From Sugiyamaella lignohabitans (taxonomy: Eukaryota; Ascomycota; Dipodascomycetes; Dipodascales; Trichomonascaceae): DNA of 64,000 nt. The notes beneath the pieces were generated by a model. The model saw only the letters and a program-made list of their open reading frames with translations. It searched no databases and was not told where the DNA came from. Shown one piece after another: positions 51,489-62,826 of the stretch (position 1 is its first letter; each line of letters begins with the position of its first letter). A program made the position numbers and the translations under genes. The stretch covers positions 1 through 64,000 of the forward strand of contig NC_031674.1 of NCBI RefSeq assembly GCF_001640025.1, given 5' to 3'.

Positions 51489-53402
51489 ATGTCATTACAA
51501 GATCAGCAGATATCAGGTAATACATTCACTCCAAATCTATCACCGCTGGATCTACTGGAACAGCAAAGTCGTCAATTAGCACATGACCTTCATAGTTCTA
51601 AGCCGACGGACCGACATAAGCGTAACAGTGCTGATACAATTAAGGGCGTCAGTGAACCTAACAATCCAGCACCAGAACGCGGACATGTTGTTAATAGGAG
51701 TATCGACACACACTCGTCTCGCTTAAGTCAGAATGGCGACACCATGACTGAGCAGGTTCCTGACCAAGTTTCACAACAACAGTCGCCATCTAGGGTGCGC
51801 CATAAACACATGGCATCTGATACCTCAACCATATCAACAGCATCTTCATACCAACCCAATTCTCATAGTCAATACGCAACTCCAGACAGCATAGCATCAA
51901 ATAATATCAAATCTTACAATGCACCATTACGGCCCATTCAAAATTTCAATCAAGATACAAATCAAGAATGGACCCCAAGGTCACGAGCATCCATGTCAAG
52001 TCTATCTTCCTTTGGGGGTGGGGGAGGTATTCTTGACAGTTTCAGATTATCGGCATTACCATCTTTTGACCGTCAATCAGTCATTGATACAGAACCAAGT
52101 TCAGACAATCTCTCGGATATTTCAAGAGCCGGAAGTCTTCAGACAATCAGGTCAGTCTCGGGAAATGTCCGAACAAGCTTCGACCCCAGAATGCATATTA
52201 GGACCGTAGATTCAGGTCGCGATGCGAACCCAAAAAATGATATAGAAGATAGTGAGTCGACTTCACCCGACTTTGGTAAGACCCATGCGGAAACTAATGG
52301 AGAAGCATCGTCAGAACGTCCTCAGTTAGTGTCTAACAAGACATTTTCTCACAATATCCCTTCACGTCCAGTCATCCTTAGTGCGAAATCATACCATCAG
52401 TCAGCTAGCACTAGCATGTCACCGGACAGCACCGTGTCTACGCCACCATCATCGAAATCTCGCCCAGTCAGTGATGCATCTTCATACTATTCATCGACTT
52501 CACGGTTCTCACAGTCGTCGATTAAGGCTCCTGCAGCTCTATTTCAGCAGTTTAGTCACCCAACAACAACTAATGTAGCACATAAATCTAGACCCACTGG
52601 TTACTTTTTTCCAGAACCAACATCTCGACCAGCCGTTGGTAAGCACCAACCTCAACCAGCCAAAGCAGGGAATGGAGGACTACTGATCCCCCCTTCCATT
52701 AGAAAGAGCCCACCACCCATCCAAACACGGAAGACATCGAATGACTCCACCAATAGCCGGAACTTGATTCCTCAGTCACTATTAGAGAAGCCATTTGCTG
52801 ACATGACTGTAGAAGACCATGTCACTATAGGCATTGCATATCATGAGTCGGGTGACCTTCGTGAAGCATCATATCACTGGCAGCACGCAGCATTTAAAGG
52901 AGACCATACAGCAATGTTGTTATATGGATTGTCTCTACGGCATGGTTGGGGTATGAGACAGAATCCTACTGAGGCGGTTCAATGGCTCAGGAAAGCTATG
53001 GAAAGTACCATCGCCGAGGGTATGTTTAAAGATGGCGATTTCCACAAGAGTAATGTTTCAAAGGAAGGGTCTGAAGATTCTGGAAAAGTGAAAAAAGCTC
53101 ATATTGGTCTGGCTCTGTATGAACTAGGTATGTCTTACCTTCACTCTTGGGGCATAGAGAAAGATGAAACGATGGCCCTAAAATCATTTGAATTGGCTGG
53201 TCAGTTTGGAGATGCTGACGCTCTTTGTGAAGCAGCTGCTCTGTATATGCATAATGGGCCCAAAGGACGTAAAAAGGACCTCATGAAGGCCGCAAAACTT
53301 TACAGAAAGGCTGGGGAGCTTGGGGCCAATATGGTCGGGCAATCCTGGGTGTACAAGGACAAGTATATGGAAGATTCTAAGAAAGATAAAAAGAAGAAAT
53401 AG
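51489..53402 (+). CDS. Sel1-repeat protein, Dsf2/Nif1-like
   Basis: 637 residues from ATG MSLQDQQISG (an upstream in-frame start at 51468 is GTG). Residues 1-430 are Ser/Thr/Gln/Pro-rich and disordered, with a glycine run (FGGGGGIL). About 435-620 form Sel1-like helical repeats: DHVTIGIAYHESGDLREASYHWQ, AAFKGDHTAMLLYGLSLRHGWG, ALYELGMSYLHSWGIEKDE, LAGQFGDADALCEAAALYM and AAKLYRKAGELGANMVG, ending WVYKDKYM and a Lys tail. This is the arrangement of S. cerevisiae Dsf2 and S. pombe Nif1 (an inhibitor of the Nim1/Cdr1 kinase in mitotic entry). The WVYKDKYM ending is typical of that group rather than Skt5/Chs4. Function in this species is inferred only. Confidence 0.7.
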   Translation: MSLQDQQISGNTFTPNLSPLDLLEQQSRQLAHDLHSSKPTDRHKRNSADTIKGVSEPNNPAPERGHVVNRSIDTHSSRLSQNGDTMTEQVPDQVSQQQSPSRVRHKHMASDTSTISTASSYQPNSHSQYATPDSIASNNIKSYNAPLRPIQNFNQDTNQEWTPRSRASMSSLSSFGGGGGILDSFRLSALPSFDRQSVIDTEPSSDNLSDISRAGSLQTIRSVSGNVRTSFDPRMHIRTVDSGRDANPKNDIEDSESTSPDFGKTHAETNGEASSERPQLVSNKTFSHNIPSRPVILSAKSYHQSASTSMSPDSTVSTPPSSKSRPVSDASSYYSSTSRFSQSSIKAPAALFQQFSHPTTTNVAHKSRPTGYFFPEPTSRPAVGKHQPQPAKAGNGGLLIPPSIRKSPPPIQTRKTSNDSTNSRNLIPQSLLEKPFADMTVEDHVTIGIAYHESGDLREASYHWQHAAFKGDHTAMLLYGLSLRHGWGMRQNPTEAVQWLRKAMESTIAEGMFKDGDFHKSNVSKEGSEDSGKVKKAHIGLALYELGMSYLHSWGIEKDETMALKSFELAGQFGDADALCEAAALYMHNGPKGRKKDLMKAAKLYRKAGELGANMVGQSWVYKDKYMEDSKKDKKKK

Positions 53403-53555
53403 GACAGAATATTCCTGTAGATTTAATGAAATGACATTTAGATAAAGCACAGGGTCAGGATGGGAACATCGTTCTTCACTAATGACATTCGCCAATTCGA
53501 AATCATATGCAATAATTTAAATTTACTATATACAGTAAGGAATTAGACCAATCAA

Positions 53556-53989
53556 TTAACCCTGACAGCTTTTTGGACTCGTTCCTGGTTTCCCTGTCAG
53601 TGTGTTCCTCTTTTGATGGTTTTTCTTGATAGTGTCATTATCTCCAAGTTCAGTCTCGCTGTGGATATTAATCACTTTTTACGTTAGTATCTGGATCTAT
53701 AGCGTCCGGAATGCACTCGGAGTTAAAACTCACCAAAGTTGTTGTCATCCTCAGACTTCTTCTGAGCCTGGACAACATTTGTTCGTAGAATCAACCCAAT
53801 GTCTTTAATGTACTGGATTTTCTCTTTGATTTCCGCCTCATCTGTTACATTTCTATCAGCTTTGAATCCGGCCCGGATTTGCGATCTGGATCCGTTCAGG
53901 GCAACTGGGTCGCTATTAAAAGCCACTCTAGTAGCTCTGAGTACGTATCTATAAGCTGACAGAGCAGCAGTCCTGTTAGTAGTTGACAT
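53556..53989 (-). CDS. MZM1: Mitochondrial zinc maintenance protein Mzm1 (LYR family), two exons
   Basis: Matrix LYR-motif chaperone that stabilises the Rieske protein Rip1 during complex III assembly (human LYRM7). Exons 53734-53989 and 53556-53674 give 124 residues (yeast 123). N-terminus MSTTNRTAALSAYRYVLRAT carries the (A)YR(Y/H)xLRAT start with the LYR-like motif; then VAFNSDP and IRAGF. Exon 2, reached at the AAAAAG acceptor three residues past TACTAAC, begins INIHSETELGDNDTIKK, matching the Mzm1 NIH..TELGDN block. A second AG (CAG near 53664) would give an unrelated short tail, so the upstream acceptor is chosen by conservation. An ATG upstream of 53989 in the same frame exists but adds a poor N-terminus. 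Confidence 0.9.
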
Positions 53990-54567
53990 TTTGTGATGTC
54001 GTGAAAAGTCTATGTTGGTATTAAGATTGGTATCGGTACATAGGTTGGCAGATCTACGAAATTTCACAAGTACCCTTGCCCATATCTAAGAATGCCCTGC
54101 ATAGAACTCTCTACAACAAACTAATTTCTTTCCTAGAGCTTTTTGTATCTGTTATTAAAGAGAAGATAGAATCAGTTAGCGATCTTTTGTTGGACGAAAA
54201 CAGTCCTTATAACTTAAACATAAAAGCAGTAAGCGATTTGAACCTTGAAACTTCAAGCAATCCATATATTTACTGTGCTTCCTCAAGCCCTCTGATAAGC
54301 TCAAAGAAAAGTGGAAAGAATCATATGGCTTGTCCGTGATTAGCTCGCCAAGGGCGAATAACCTAGCAGATGTAAGTTTGACTATGACCCTCGAAGATAG
54401 GTATACGGCTTGCTGAGGCGCGTCTTGAACGCGTTTATGCACGTTGTCACAACAACGTGAAATAAACATTTATGTTCTATATTTCTCTTGCATCAACATT
54501 TATTATATTGTTTGACTGAATAACTGCTGATCCAAATCAAAGAAATATATATTGGTACTAGCAAATC
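53990..54567. other. Divergent promoter region between MZM1 and CSM1
   Basis: 578 bp between divergent starts. A plus-strand frame (54076-54339) has coding-like length but no family features and an unlikely position; I take it as non-coding. Confidence 0.45.
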
Positions 54568-56260
54568 ATGCCACCACGACGAAAGAGAGGTGCTGCGACC
54601 AAGGAAGTTACGAATGGAGATTCGTCACCGCGAACTACCAGAGCTTCTGCTGCTAAAAAGGCGAAAGAGACAACCACAGATTCTAAACCCAAACGATCCA
54701 GCTCGCCTCAAAACTCAGAACTTGCTTCGACTGTAGAGCCTAAAGTGAAAAGCAAGGGCAAGAATACCAAGCAGCCTGTTGTTGAACCTTCGGAAGAAGA
54801 AGATGAAGCCATTTCTCATACACCTAACCAAGAGGAGCCAGAAGAAAATAAGGAAAACGAGAATGTCGGCATCAAGAGCAAATTAAAGAAAGTTCAAAGC
54901 CCTCCTCGCAATGGACTTCTTACATCAGCCCTTGGAATCAGCCTGGAAAATACACCTGTCACTCGATCAAACAAGAGACAGCACGATGGCGAAGATACTG
55001 ACGACAGTCCTTCTATTGTCTCCCGATCCAAGAAACATAAGAACAGTATTTTGAGTAACGGTGAAGCCAATACTTCTTTGTCAACATTGTCCCAGCCGCC
55101 CAAGAAAGCTGTTAAAAAGCCTTGGCGAACTGGAACAGCTACAGCTGCCAATTCTGCTGAAACTGCTAGCAAGGAAGGGGGTCCCACTGGTACAATTGAT
55201 GAAGACACAAGTTCCAAGTCCAAACCCAACACAACCGAAAAACCTCTATTAAAGGATAAGTCTTCCAACCCTCATATTATCTCTAAGGTGACGAATGGAA
55301 TTTCTGCAACTACCGTTAAAAGTAGCACTGTAACTAAAACCGATAAAGTGGCTCTCAGTAACCCACGCCTCATATCCAACTCAAGTGTGACAGGCTTAAT
55401 TAGCCCTTCGAAACCAGCTCATCCAGGAAATTTAGCAAGTTCTATCAGTTCCCATGGTCGGCTATCACCAACCAAGTCACATCCCAGAGTAGCTGTGGGA
55501 TTATCTCCTTCAAAACACGGAGCCTCGGACTCAACCCTTTCTTCTGCACTCACCAGTTTTACTGTTAATGCAGCTAGCGAATTAGCTGTAAAATTTGAGA
55601 AGCTGCGAGATTTGAGAGAAACAAAGGCTGAAGAGCTACTTAACGAATTCAAACTGGCAGCTGAAGCGCGATTTCAAGCGAGTGACGAATTAATCCGCGA
55701 GCTGAGGTTGCATGAAGAAAAAAATCAGCATAGTCAAGATCAGGAATTGGTAGACGCAAATATCGCACTCCAAAATCTCCAACAGAATGTAGCTAATCTC
55801 AACAGTGATCTTGAGGCTGCAAATGAAGAAATCTCGCTATTAAAAGCCAAGCTGGAAGCAAAGGAGAATCAACAATCTCAAAATATGAGTAATCTTGCTC
55901 TAGGTATCTGTAGTGATTTGAGTGGTTTGGTCATCCTCAAAGTTCTAAATGAGGAAGATGAATATACCTATGAATGTGTTCAAAGTGGACGAAATGGCGT
56001 ATTCAGATATAATCTTTCAGTCGCAAAGTCTGATTCTAAAGAAGAATCCCACGATATCACCTTCACGCCTCTCCTAACAGAAAAAGACGAACATCTCACA
56101 TCACTACTACCAGATTATTTTACTGAGCCCTTATCTTTCACGCGTGAAGCGGTAAGTATTTTATGGTGTTAAATAGTGACTGTTATTACTAAACAAACTA
56201 ACTTTTATATAGGCCCCCCAATTTTATTGGAAAATTTCACAGGCTCTCCACAAAAGATGA
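54568..56260 (+). CDS. CSM1: Monopolin subunit Csm1/Pcs1, two exons
   Basis: Kinetochore and rDNA clamp subunit, forming with Lrs4/Mde4 the monopolin complex. Exons 54568-56151 and 56213-56260 give 543 residues, much longer than S. cerevisiae Csm1 (190) because of a basic, Ser/Thr-rich N-terminus (about 1-330) like that of S. pombe Pcs1 and filamentous fungi. Coiled coil about 335-445 (LRDLRETKAEELLNEFKLAA and heptads following), then the globular C-terminal domain (about 450-543): GLVILKVLNEEDEYTYECVQ, SGRNGVFRYNLSV, FTPLLTEKDEHLTSLLPDY and SFTREA joined to APQFYWKISQALHKR. The 61-nt intron has GTAAGT and CTAAC. Missing the last exon would remove the final helix. Confidence 0.85.
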
Positions 56261-56266
56261 TTGCAT

Positions 56267-56896
56267 TTACTCCTTTAATTTCAATACAAGTTCACCTGAC
56301 TCGTTTCGCGAAACAATAAGACTTTCCAGTAGCTTTTCTTTGTCGGTATTTTGCTCCTTTTTCAATTTTTTAAGCACCTTCTTTAATCCTAGGCTTTCAC
56401 CCTTTGAAATGATCTCGTTGATAGATTTACTGGATTTAGACTTGGTTTTATTTGGTGCCGCCTTCTCTTCGGGCTTTGGGGTTGGTGTGGGTGTTGGAAG
56501 TTCTTGTTTGTTCAAGTTAGCTGGCTTAGGTTGGTTTTGTTGTTTCTTGGGTTTATATAGACCTTTCTGATATTTTTCGGCTTCAGAAATGCAGCTGGTA
56601 TGAGCTTGAAAGTCGTTTCCTGCAACGGTTGTTAGAATATATTTAACATAATAAACAAATAATACGCAGAATGGGCCAAGCACAATAACCATTCGGCGCC
56701 CTTAAACTCTGGTCTACTTACCTTGAAAAGTGGTGGAACAGTCAATACAGGTGAAGTATGCGTTAGGACACTGACGAAAGTGGCCCATCAACTTCTTTTT
56801 AACCAGAGTATCGTTGCAAACCTGTAGTAGTTAGTACCATGTCATAAATAGCTGTATTTAAAGCTACCAATTTACCTCGCACGAAAAGCTAACCAT
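56267..56896 (-). CDS. LYAR-type C2HC zinc-finger protein, YCR087C-A-like, three exons
   Basis: Exons 56876-56896, 56722-56821 and 56267-56619 give 157 residues. Spliced N-terminus MVSFSCEVCNDTLVKKKLMG, then HFRQCPNAYFTCIDCSTTFQG and NDFQAHTSCISEAEKYQK, the two LYAR-type zinc units (CxxC...HxxxC and CxxC...HxxC). It matches S. cerevisiae YCR087C-A (Lug1) and the N-terminus of human LYAR, linked to nucleolar and ribosome functions. The rest is Lys/Pro/Ser-rich with a KSINEIISKGESLGLKKVLK helix common to the group. Introns are 54 and 102 nt with GTAAAT and GTAAGT donors; TACTAAC at about 56828-56834 marks the first. Its 3' end lies seven bases from the CSM1 stop (tail-to-tail). Confidence 0.85.
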
Positions 56897-57204
56897 TGTT
56901 CGGGTGATTTAAAATGAATCTACTATGTTGGATGGCCAGCAGATCTAATTTTTTTTCGTTTTTCTTTTTCGGATCAGTGCAAGGGCTGCGTTATCTTTTG
57001 ATTGATTTTTACCCTAAACCTTATCTATTGTCTTGTCTCCACGTTTCCCGATATTGATATTTCCTCGAGGATTATATGCTATTTCTATAAATAAGTCCCA
57101 TTAGATTCTACTATTGTAGATTTTTAATAAAAGATACTTTATACAATTTGAGATGAATGCAATTTATATACATGGACTACTTCAATAATGCATATTTAAC
57201 TATG
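56897..57204. other. Short spacer between the zinc-finger gene and MEF2
   Basis: 308 bp upstream of the zinc-finger gene and downstream of MEF2; T-rich, no element recognised. Confidence 0.4.
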
Positions 57205-59694
57205 CTATAGACTGTCAACAATTTCGTCAATAGCGTCTGGTGGAGCGATCTCATATTTGTCGAAGCTCATCAAAAAAGTGGCTCGGCCCTGAGTCATACT
57301 CCTTAAAGAAGTGAGATATCCAACCATTTTCCTCAAAGGGATTTTTGCCTTGATTAGACTTTGTTGCGAGGTTGCTCGATCACCATGCTTGGACATGTAC
57401 ATCGTATAATCGGGTGGAACATAAACAGAGGCTGCCAGCTCTTTGAAGTGATTAGATATGCTGGTCTGATCAGATGAGTTCTCGGCATCGTCTTCGTTAA
57501 GAGAAATTACATGTCCACGTCGAGTACTTGAAATATCATTGACAACGTTACCAATATCCTCTTCGTTAACCACCACTCGAACATCCATTTTTGGTTCCAT
57601 AATAACATAATCGGATTTAATAAACCCACGTAAAGCTTCCTGAGAAGCCAAGCGAACAGCAGATGAAATACTGGCTGTACTGGTACAATCTTCAGGTATT
57701 TCAAGATTTGTAATCTTGACGCTTATGGAATGTAAGGGCAGCCTAGCCAACTTACCTCCAGTCGCTAAAGCAGGAATAATTCCAATCTTAATAGCCTCGT
57801 AGATCTCTTCTTGCGATAAATGTGGATGATTGGTATAAGAAGGGAAGATAACGTAGTGATTGTCATGTGGATCGATTTTCTCGGCGAGATCACCTAGTTC
57901 AATATCTTCGTAAACAGGTTCTACCATTAAACCCACTTTGACAGACATATCTTCGTTGCCTCCTTCCGAGTAGCTCTTCTCGATAATTTTCGAACTTGCC
58001 TGAATCGATTCTTTATAAGAAATCATAATGGGTCCTATTTTGACTTTTGCCTTCAAGTCATTGATCAACCTATCCCTGGCAATCTCTAAATGAAGCTCAC
58101 CCATACCCGACAACAGGGTCTGACCAGAATCATCATCATAGCTCAATCGCAGGCTAGGATCTTCACGAAGCAAAATGTCCAGCGCCTCTTCCATATTCCT
58201 GGTATCAGAAATGCTTTTGGGTGTAATCGATGCAAAAAAAACTGGTGGCGGCACATCAATAGGATGGAGATGCAAACCAAGGTCCCGTTTCAATAATGTG
58301 GTTATACCATCCTTTTTTAGTCCATGAGCTACTAAGGTGTCTCCAGTACGTATTTCTTTCGAGCCAACAATAACACCAATATTTCCCTTTTCAATTTTAG
58401 ATATATCTAGTGGCATGTCCGCTTGCATCTGCAACAATTTCGAGACCCGTTCTTTCTTGCCATTTGTGGTATTTAAAATCACGCTTCCAGTCTGCAATGT
58501 TCCAGAATATACTCTGACATAAACCAAAATACCTCTGATTGGGTCATTGACGACTTTGAATGCTAGCGCACATGTAAGCTTAGGATCATTCACATTCAAG
58601 GTAACATTTTCCGATTTTATTGATTGTGCTGCATGTTTTCCCTTACTCACAGGAACCTTACTAATGGCATCCGGAGCTTTTCTCTCTTCGGGAGAAGGCA
58701 AATAATTCACGACTGCCTCCATTAGCGGTTGAACACCAATGTTTCGGAAACTAGCACCACATAGAACCGGACTTATATCTTCTCTGAGAGTACTGTTTCG
58801 TAGAGCCTTTCTAATAGAAGAAGGTGGAACTGCCATATAGTCAGATATCTCCAAAACTTCCTCGACAAGGTCGTCATTACCTTCACACTCACAGAGTGTC
58901 TCTATAAGACTTGTTCTAATCCGTTCGCATTCTTGGCTGAGTTCAGAACCATCTTCTAATTCTGACACTTTTACAGACTTTCCATCCGATCCTTCATCCC
59001 ATAGAATAAGTCTTTTATCAACAACATCAACTACTCCTTGAAATCGACCCTCATGACCAGCATCCATTTGACCAAAGTAAGGGAAGTTGGTAATACCAAC
59101 TCTTGTATTCAGCTTGGCAACCACCTCACGGACCGTTCTGCCAAATCCAGCACCAGGACGGTCCATTTTGTTTATAAATACGATCTTTGGAATTCCTCTG
59201 TCGCTCGCCTGACGCCAAACTTTTTCGGTTTGAGCTTCAACACCGGCAACACCATCTAATACAGTGACAGCTCCATCTAAAACCCGAATTGATCTAATAA
59301 CTTCAAAGGTGAAGTCAGCATGTCCTGGTGTATCGATGAGATTTATTTTGTGGCCGGACCAGTCCAGAGTCACAGCTGCAGATGTAATTGTAATACCCCG
59401 TTCACGTTCGGCTTGAAGATAATCAGTTACCGTATCTCCCTGGTCCACGTCTCCAATGTGGGACGTCAATCCCGAATAATAGAGCATCCGCTCAGTTGTA
59501 GTCGTTTTACCAGCATCGATATGGGCAATAATGCCTATGTTTCGTACAGCTGACGATTCTGAAAAACATGGTCGACTGACACTATAAAATCTAGTTCCAT
59601 GAGGGACTGCTGTCGCATATTTGTAAATGGAAGATTTGGCTAATACAAATTTCGGTAAGATTGAAAAACAATTCAACCTGACACCTACTCCCAT
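57205..59694 (-). CDS. MEF2: Mitochondrial ribosome-releasing factor Mef2 (EF-G2)
   Basis: Mitochondrial translational GTPase that, with RRF, recycles ribosomes after termination. 829 residues (yeast 819), single exon. N-terminus is Arg/Ser/Tyr-rich with no acids for about 40 residues, a presequence. G1 AHIDAGKTTTTERM (about 56-69), switch region LQAERERGITI, G3 DTPGHADF, G4 NKMD. Domain II (about 370-460), domain III with GMGELHLEI, domain IV with the SYKESIQ strand, and domain V MSFDKYE at the end. Motifs fit the EF-G2/ribosome-recycling clade (DWSGHKINLIDTPGHADF, SAAVTLDW) rather than Mef1. It diverges from SLU7 over 165 bp. Confidence 0.9.
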   Translation of the reverse strand: MGVGVRLNCFSILPKFVLAKSSIYKYATAVPHGTRFYSVSRPCFSESSAVRNIGIIAHIDAGKTTTTERMLYYSGLTSHIGDVDQGDTVTDYLQAERERGITITSAAVTLDWSGHKINLIDTPGHADFTFEVIRSIRVLDGAVTVLDGVAGVEAQTEKVWRQASDRGIPKIVFINKMDRPGAGFGRTVREVVAKLNTRVGITNFPYFGQMDAGHEGRFQGVVDVVDKRLILWDEGSDGKSVKVSELEDGSELSQECERIRTSLIETLCECEGNDDLVEEVLEISDYMAVPPSSIRKALRNSTLREDISPVLCGASFRNIGVQPLMEAVVNYLPSPEERKAPDAISKVPVSKGKHAAQSIKSENVTLNVNDPKLTCALAFKVVNDPIRGILVYVRVYSGTLQTGSVILNTTNGKKERVSKLLQMQADMPLDISKIEKGNIGVIVGSKEIRTGDTLVAHGLKKDGITTLLKRDLGLHLHPIDVPPPVFFASITPKSISDTRNMEEALDILLREDPSLRLSYDDDSGQTLLSGMGELHLEIARDRLINDLKAKVKIGPIMISYKESIQASSKIIEKSYSEGGNEDMSVKVGLMVEPVYEDIELGDLAEKIDPHDNHYVIFPSYTNHPHLSQEEIYEAIKIGIIPALATGGKLARLPLHSISVKITNLEIPEDCTSTASISSAVRLASQEALRGFIKSDYVIMEPKMDVRVVVNEEDIGNVVNDISSTRRGHVISLNEDDAENSSDQTSISNHFKELAASVYVPPDYTMYMSKHGDRATSQQSLIKAKIPLRKMVGYLTSLRSMTQGRATFLMSFDKYEIAPPDAIDEIVDSL

Positions 59695-59859
59695 TATTTA
59701 AGCTTATGGTGGTAAATCCAGGGGTATGTACTACATCGCTTGAAAAATATAGTTGATCTGTACGGCTGCCAGTTCGACGATAAGATCGCAGATCATAGAT
59801 AATAAATAAATCACTTCACAAACATCCAGACAGGACCGAAAAAACGGATCAGGATTAAA

Positions 59860-61094
59860 ATGGGGGCTTTTCGGGAACAAGCAAAGAGCAACTCGACAGG
59901 GGGAGATGGTAAGGAGGTCAATCCTTATATGCCAAGTAAGTAACACGTTTTTGAACGGTCAACAGATCGGATTTGAAATTAACAACCGCAGAATATATTT
60001 CAAGTGCCCCCTGGTATTTAGCAAAAGATGGAGAAGGCAGTGAAGACTATTTAAAGCATCAGAGACTTGAAAATACTGAGATTGAGACAGACTGGTATGA
60101 TAGAAGCAAAAAAGGGAAAGCGGCTACAAAGTTTCGCAAGGGAGCATGTACTAATTGTGGTGCCATTACTCACAAGGCAGTTGACTGTATGGAGCGGCCC
60201 AGAAAGATTGGTGCTAAGTTCAGTGGCAAAGATATTGTTGCTGATGATGTATTACAAGATATCACAACTACCTGGGATAGTAAACGAGACCGTTGGAATG
60301 GATATGATGCCCATGAGTATAAAAAGGTGGTAGAACGGTTTGAAGAGAAGGAGAGACAGAAGAAAGCAGACGGGGAATTAGAAGATGACGATGACGATGA
60401 ATTAAAAAAGACACAGGATGGTCAGCTTGGAGAAAAAGTCCGAAGTCTACGTGAAAGGGGCGACAAAGCTGCATACTTGGAAGACCTGTCCGAAGATGCA
60501 GTTGAATTTAATCCCAAGACCCGAACAATGCGGACAGAAGGTGGGACAATTAACGACAACGGACAGTTTGAACGGAAATTAAGTGACAGTGCATTAGAAT
60601 ATGAGAATCTACGACAAAAAGCTGAGGGGCTCTCAGAACAGGGTATGGCTATCCACATGGAAGCGTCGCCCACTGAAGCGGTTCTCAAGCTCAAACAGTT
60701 ACAGCAAGAAAAAGAGTCACAAAAGCATAAACTCAAGCAGGAGCTGCTTGAAAAGTATGGTGGAGCTGAGCATTTGGCACCGAGGCCAAAAGAAGTCGAA
60801 ATCGTCCCATTGGAAGCATCAACGGTAACAAAAAGCGGTGAAGACAAGCCGGGCCTGAAACCATCTTCTATAAAAAGCCGCTACCCAGAAGATATTTACC
60901 CTGGCAACCACTCGTCAGTATGGGGTTCGTACTGGATTAATGGCAAATGGGGGTTTGCATGCTGCCATTCTCTCGTCAAGCACTCATATTGTCTAGGAGA
61001 GAAGGGTATTGAGATCAATGACAGCAAGGAAGAAGTCCCACAGGTATCGACAGAACATCCAAATAAGCGTTCATACGATGAAGTCTCGCAGTGA
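59860..61094 (+). CDS. SLU7: Pre-mRNA splicing factor Slu7, two exons
   Basis: Second-step splicing factor that influences 3' splice-site choice. Exons 59860-59935 and 59992-61094 give 392 residues (yeast 382). The junction gives NPYMPKYISSAPWYLAK, a conserved block split by a 56-nt intron (GTAAGT donor, ending CCGCAG; the branch site is a weak TTAAC). The CX2CX4HX4C zinc knuckle is Cys78, Cys81, His86, Cys91 (CTNCGAITHKAVDC). Further family blocks: DRWNGYDAHEYKKVVERFEE, DDELKKTQDGQLGEKV and SLRERGDKAAYLEDLS, with the C-terminal HSSVWGSYWINGKWGFACCH. The gene's own small intron is notable for a factor that chooses 3' splice sites. Confidence 0.93.
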
Positions 61095-62826
61095 CTGTAC
61101 ACAGTTATATCTAGTGTCAGTTCCCTCTCTTGCACATAGACTTCTACAGTCTTTCTCACCTATTCATTATGTTATGTTTATTTCAGTCTGAAGCTGACAC
61201 AAGAGCCATGAACTAAACCATCGTCAACTTGATAACCTCTTACCTTGGGTTGATGGATAGCGGTTAGGGCCCTGTAGAGATAAAGCTTGTCTGTTGACTG
61301 GTTGACTGTTATCGATCATTGCATCAAAAAGGCATGACGCTGCAGCGGTCACACCGAATGTGCATGACATGAGCTCGTGTGAGACATAACAGACGCTATT
61401 CTAAGCGGACTGCGCATTCCGATCGAGGGTTCCCGTGGCCCTTTTTTGGATTGATCTCATGGAAGCGAACGGTTAGACTCAGCGTACAAATGCCTATTTT
61501 GTTATGAGACTGACAAATAATTGAGATCCAACTCGTTGAGATACTATGCCACTCTTGAATGACTAGCTTCTAGCGCTTATTTAGTGGGGGTAGCGCTAGC
61601 CAATATATACCGATTCAAGCGGATTTGAGGTGCTAGGATTGGTCCGATCCCACGAACCACAAAGCTTTTTATGGAATTACACTTGTACCTATCGCAGCGT
61701 AAAGGCCCCCACTCGTAAATAGATGAATGACGTTGTCCGATGAGCTTGATTTGTTTACATCATGGAATAGGTTATGTCCGTCCATATTCACAATTCACAA
61801 TTTTAGCAGCAGCGGTAGCCAGGGCTGGTTCTGCCAGTTAAACTATGCGAGTAAATGCTTTCCTGTAGATCGTGCACGTGCTTTTTAGACCACTTTATAG
61901 ATAACTTGTCTCGAGCTCTTGTTAGTTTTAGTGCTGTAGCTGTGTAGGGTGCAATTAGTGCCATTGGCGATTTATTGGTCCATTTTCGGGTAAGTTTCGG
62001 ATATAGCTTCCGCTAATGCTGTACAGAGTCAATTTTCCTACGATCCAAGCTTTTGGGACTAGTGCCCGTTAACGATAACTGGTGATGGATTAGTCGTTGT
62101 CGATGCATGCATGCTCGGTCCCTGACACCGGTTCTATCAGAATGATTTTCCAGGTCTTTCTGTGTTCCTTCTAAGTGGAAGGGTGCCGTGCACGACAGCC
62201 TTAGTTTACATATTTACTTCTGATCGCCTATCACAAGCACGTTCAGATGCTTCGGCGGGGCGGCTGATCTCCGAGTGAGACCGGGGCTAGCCAGCCTCTT
62301 AGTCGTGCCCCTACCTGCATATCAGTTGCATGTGGCTGTTACTGGGGGACATAATAATACCAAAAAAAAAAACTTGGCTGCCTAACCTGTGAGACTATGT
62401 TCTTCTGCTGTTTGTTTAGTTAATACTTACTTTCTGCTTGTTATTTCGCCTAGAATTTACCACATAGCACTTGAATAGGCCAACCAGGCGATCTCTCAGT
62501 CTGAACCGGTACCAGTGTTTGAAAAACTGTTAACACAACTACAGATAACCACAGGATACCAGGAGATACTGCGCGATACCGCTCATTTAAGGTTTAATCG
62601 AGAGATTACTGTAATTTGGATTGGATATTTGTGTTTGAGCTAAATTTTAATTCATACTGAGGCTGATAGTATCTTTTCGTTTTCTTTAATATCATATATT
62701 CTACCTAAACGTAGGCTTTACTCTGACCACTAACTTTGTATATCGGCTTGTAAAGTAGTGTAGCTTGGACCTGGCTCTGACTCAGAATCCCATTTTGAAT
62801 TCACTTTTCCAAGGTACTGGATAGGC
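61095..62826. other. 1.7-kb spacer between SLU7 and the SPX gene
   Basis: Nothing recognised as a gene. AT- and GC-mixed; a short A-run at about 62364-62373 and a TATA-like ATATATA near 61604. The SPX gene promoter lies at its end. Confidence 0.45.

Noticed and set aside
54076..54339. 87-codon plus-strand frame in the MZM1-CSM1 gap
   Set aside because: Sits in a divergent promoter region, no recognisable motif.
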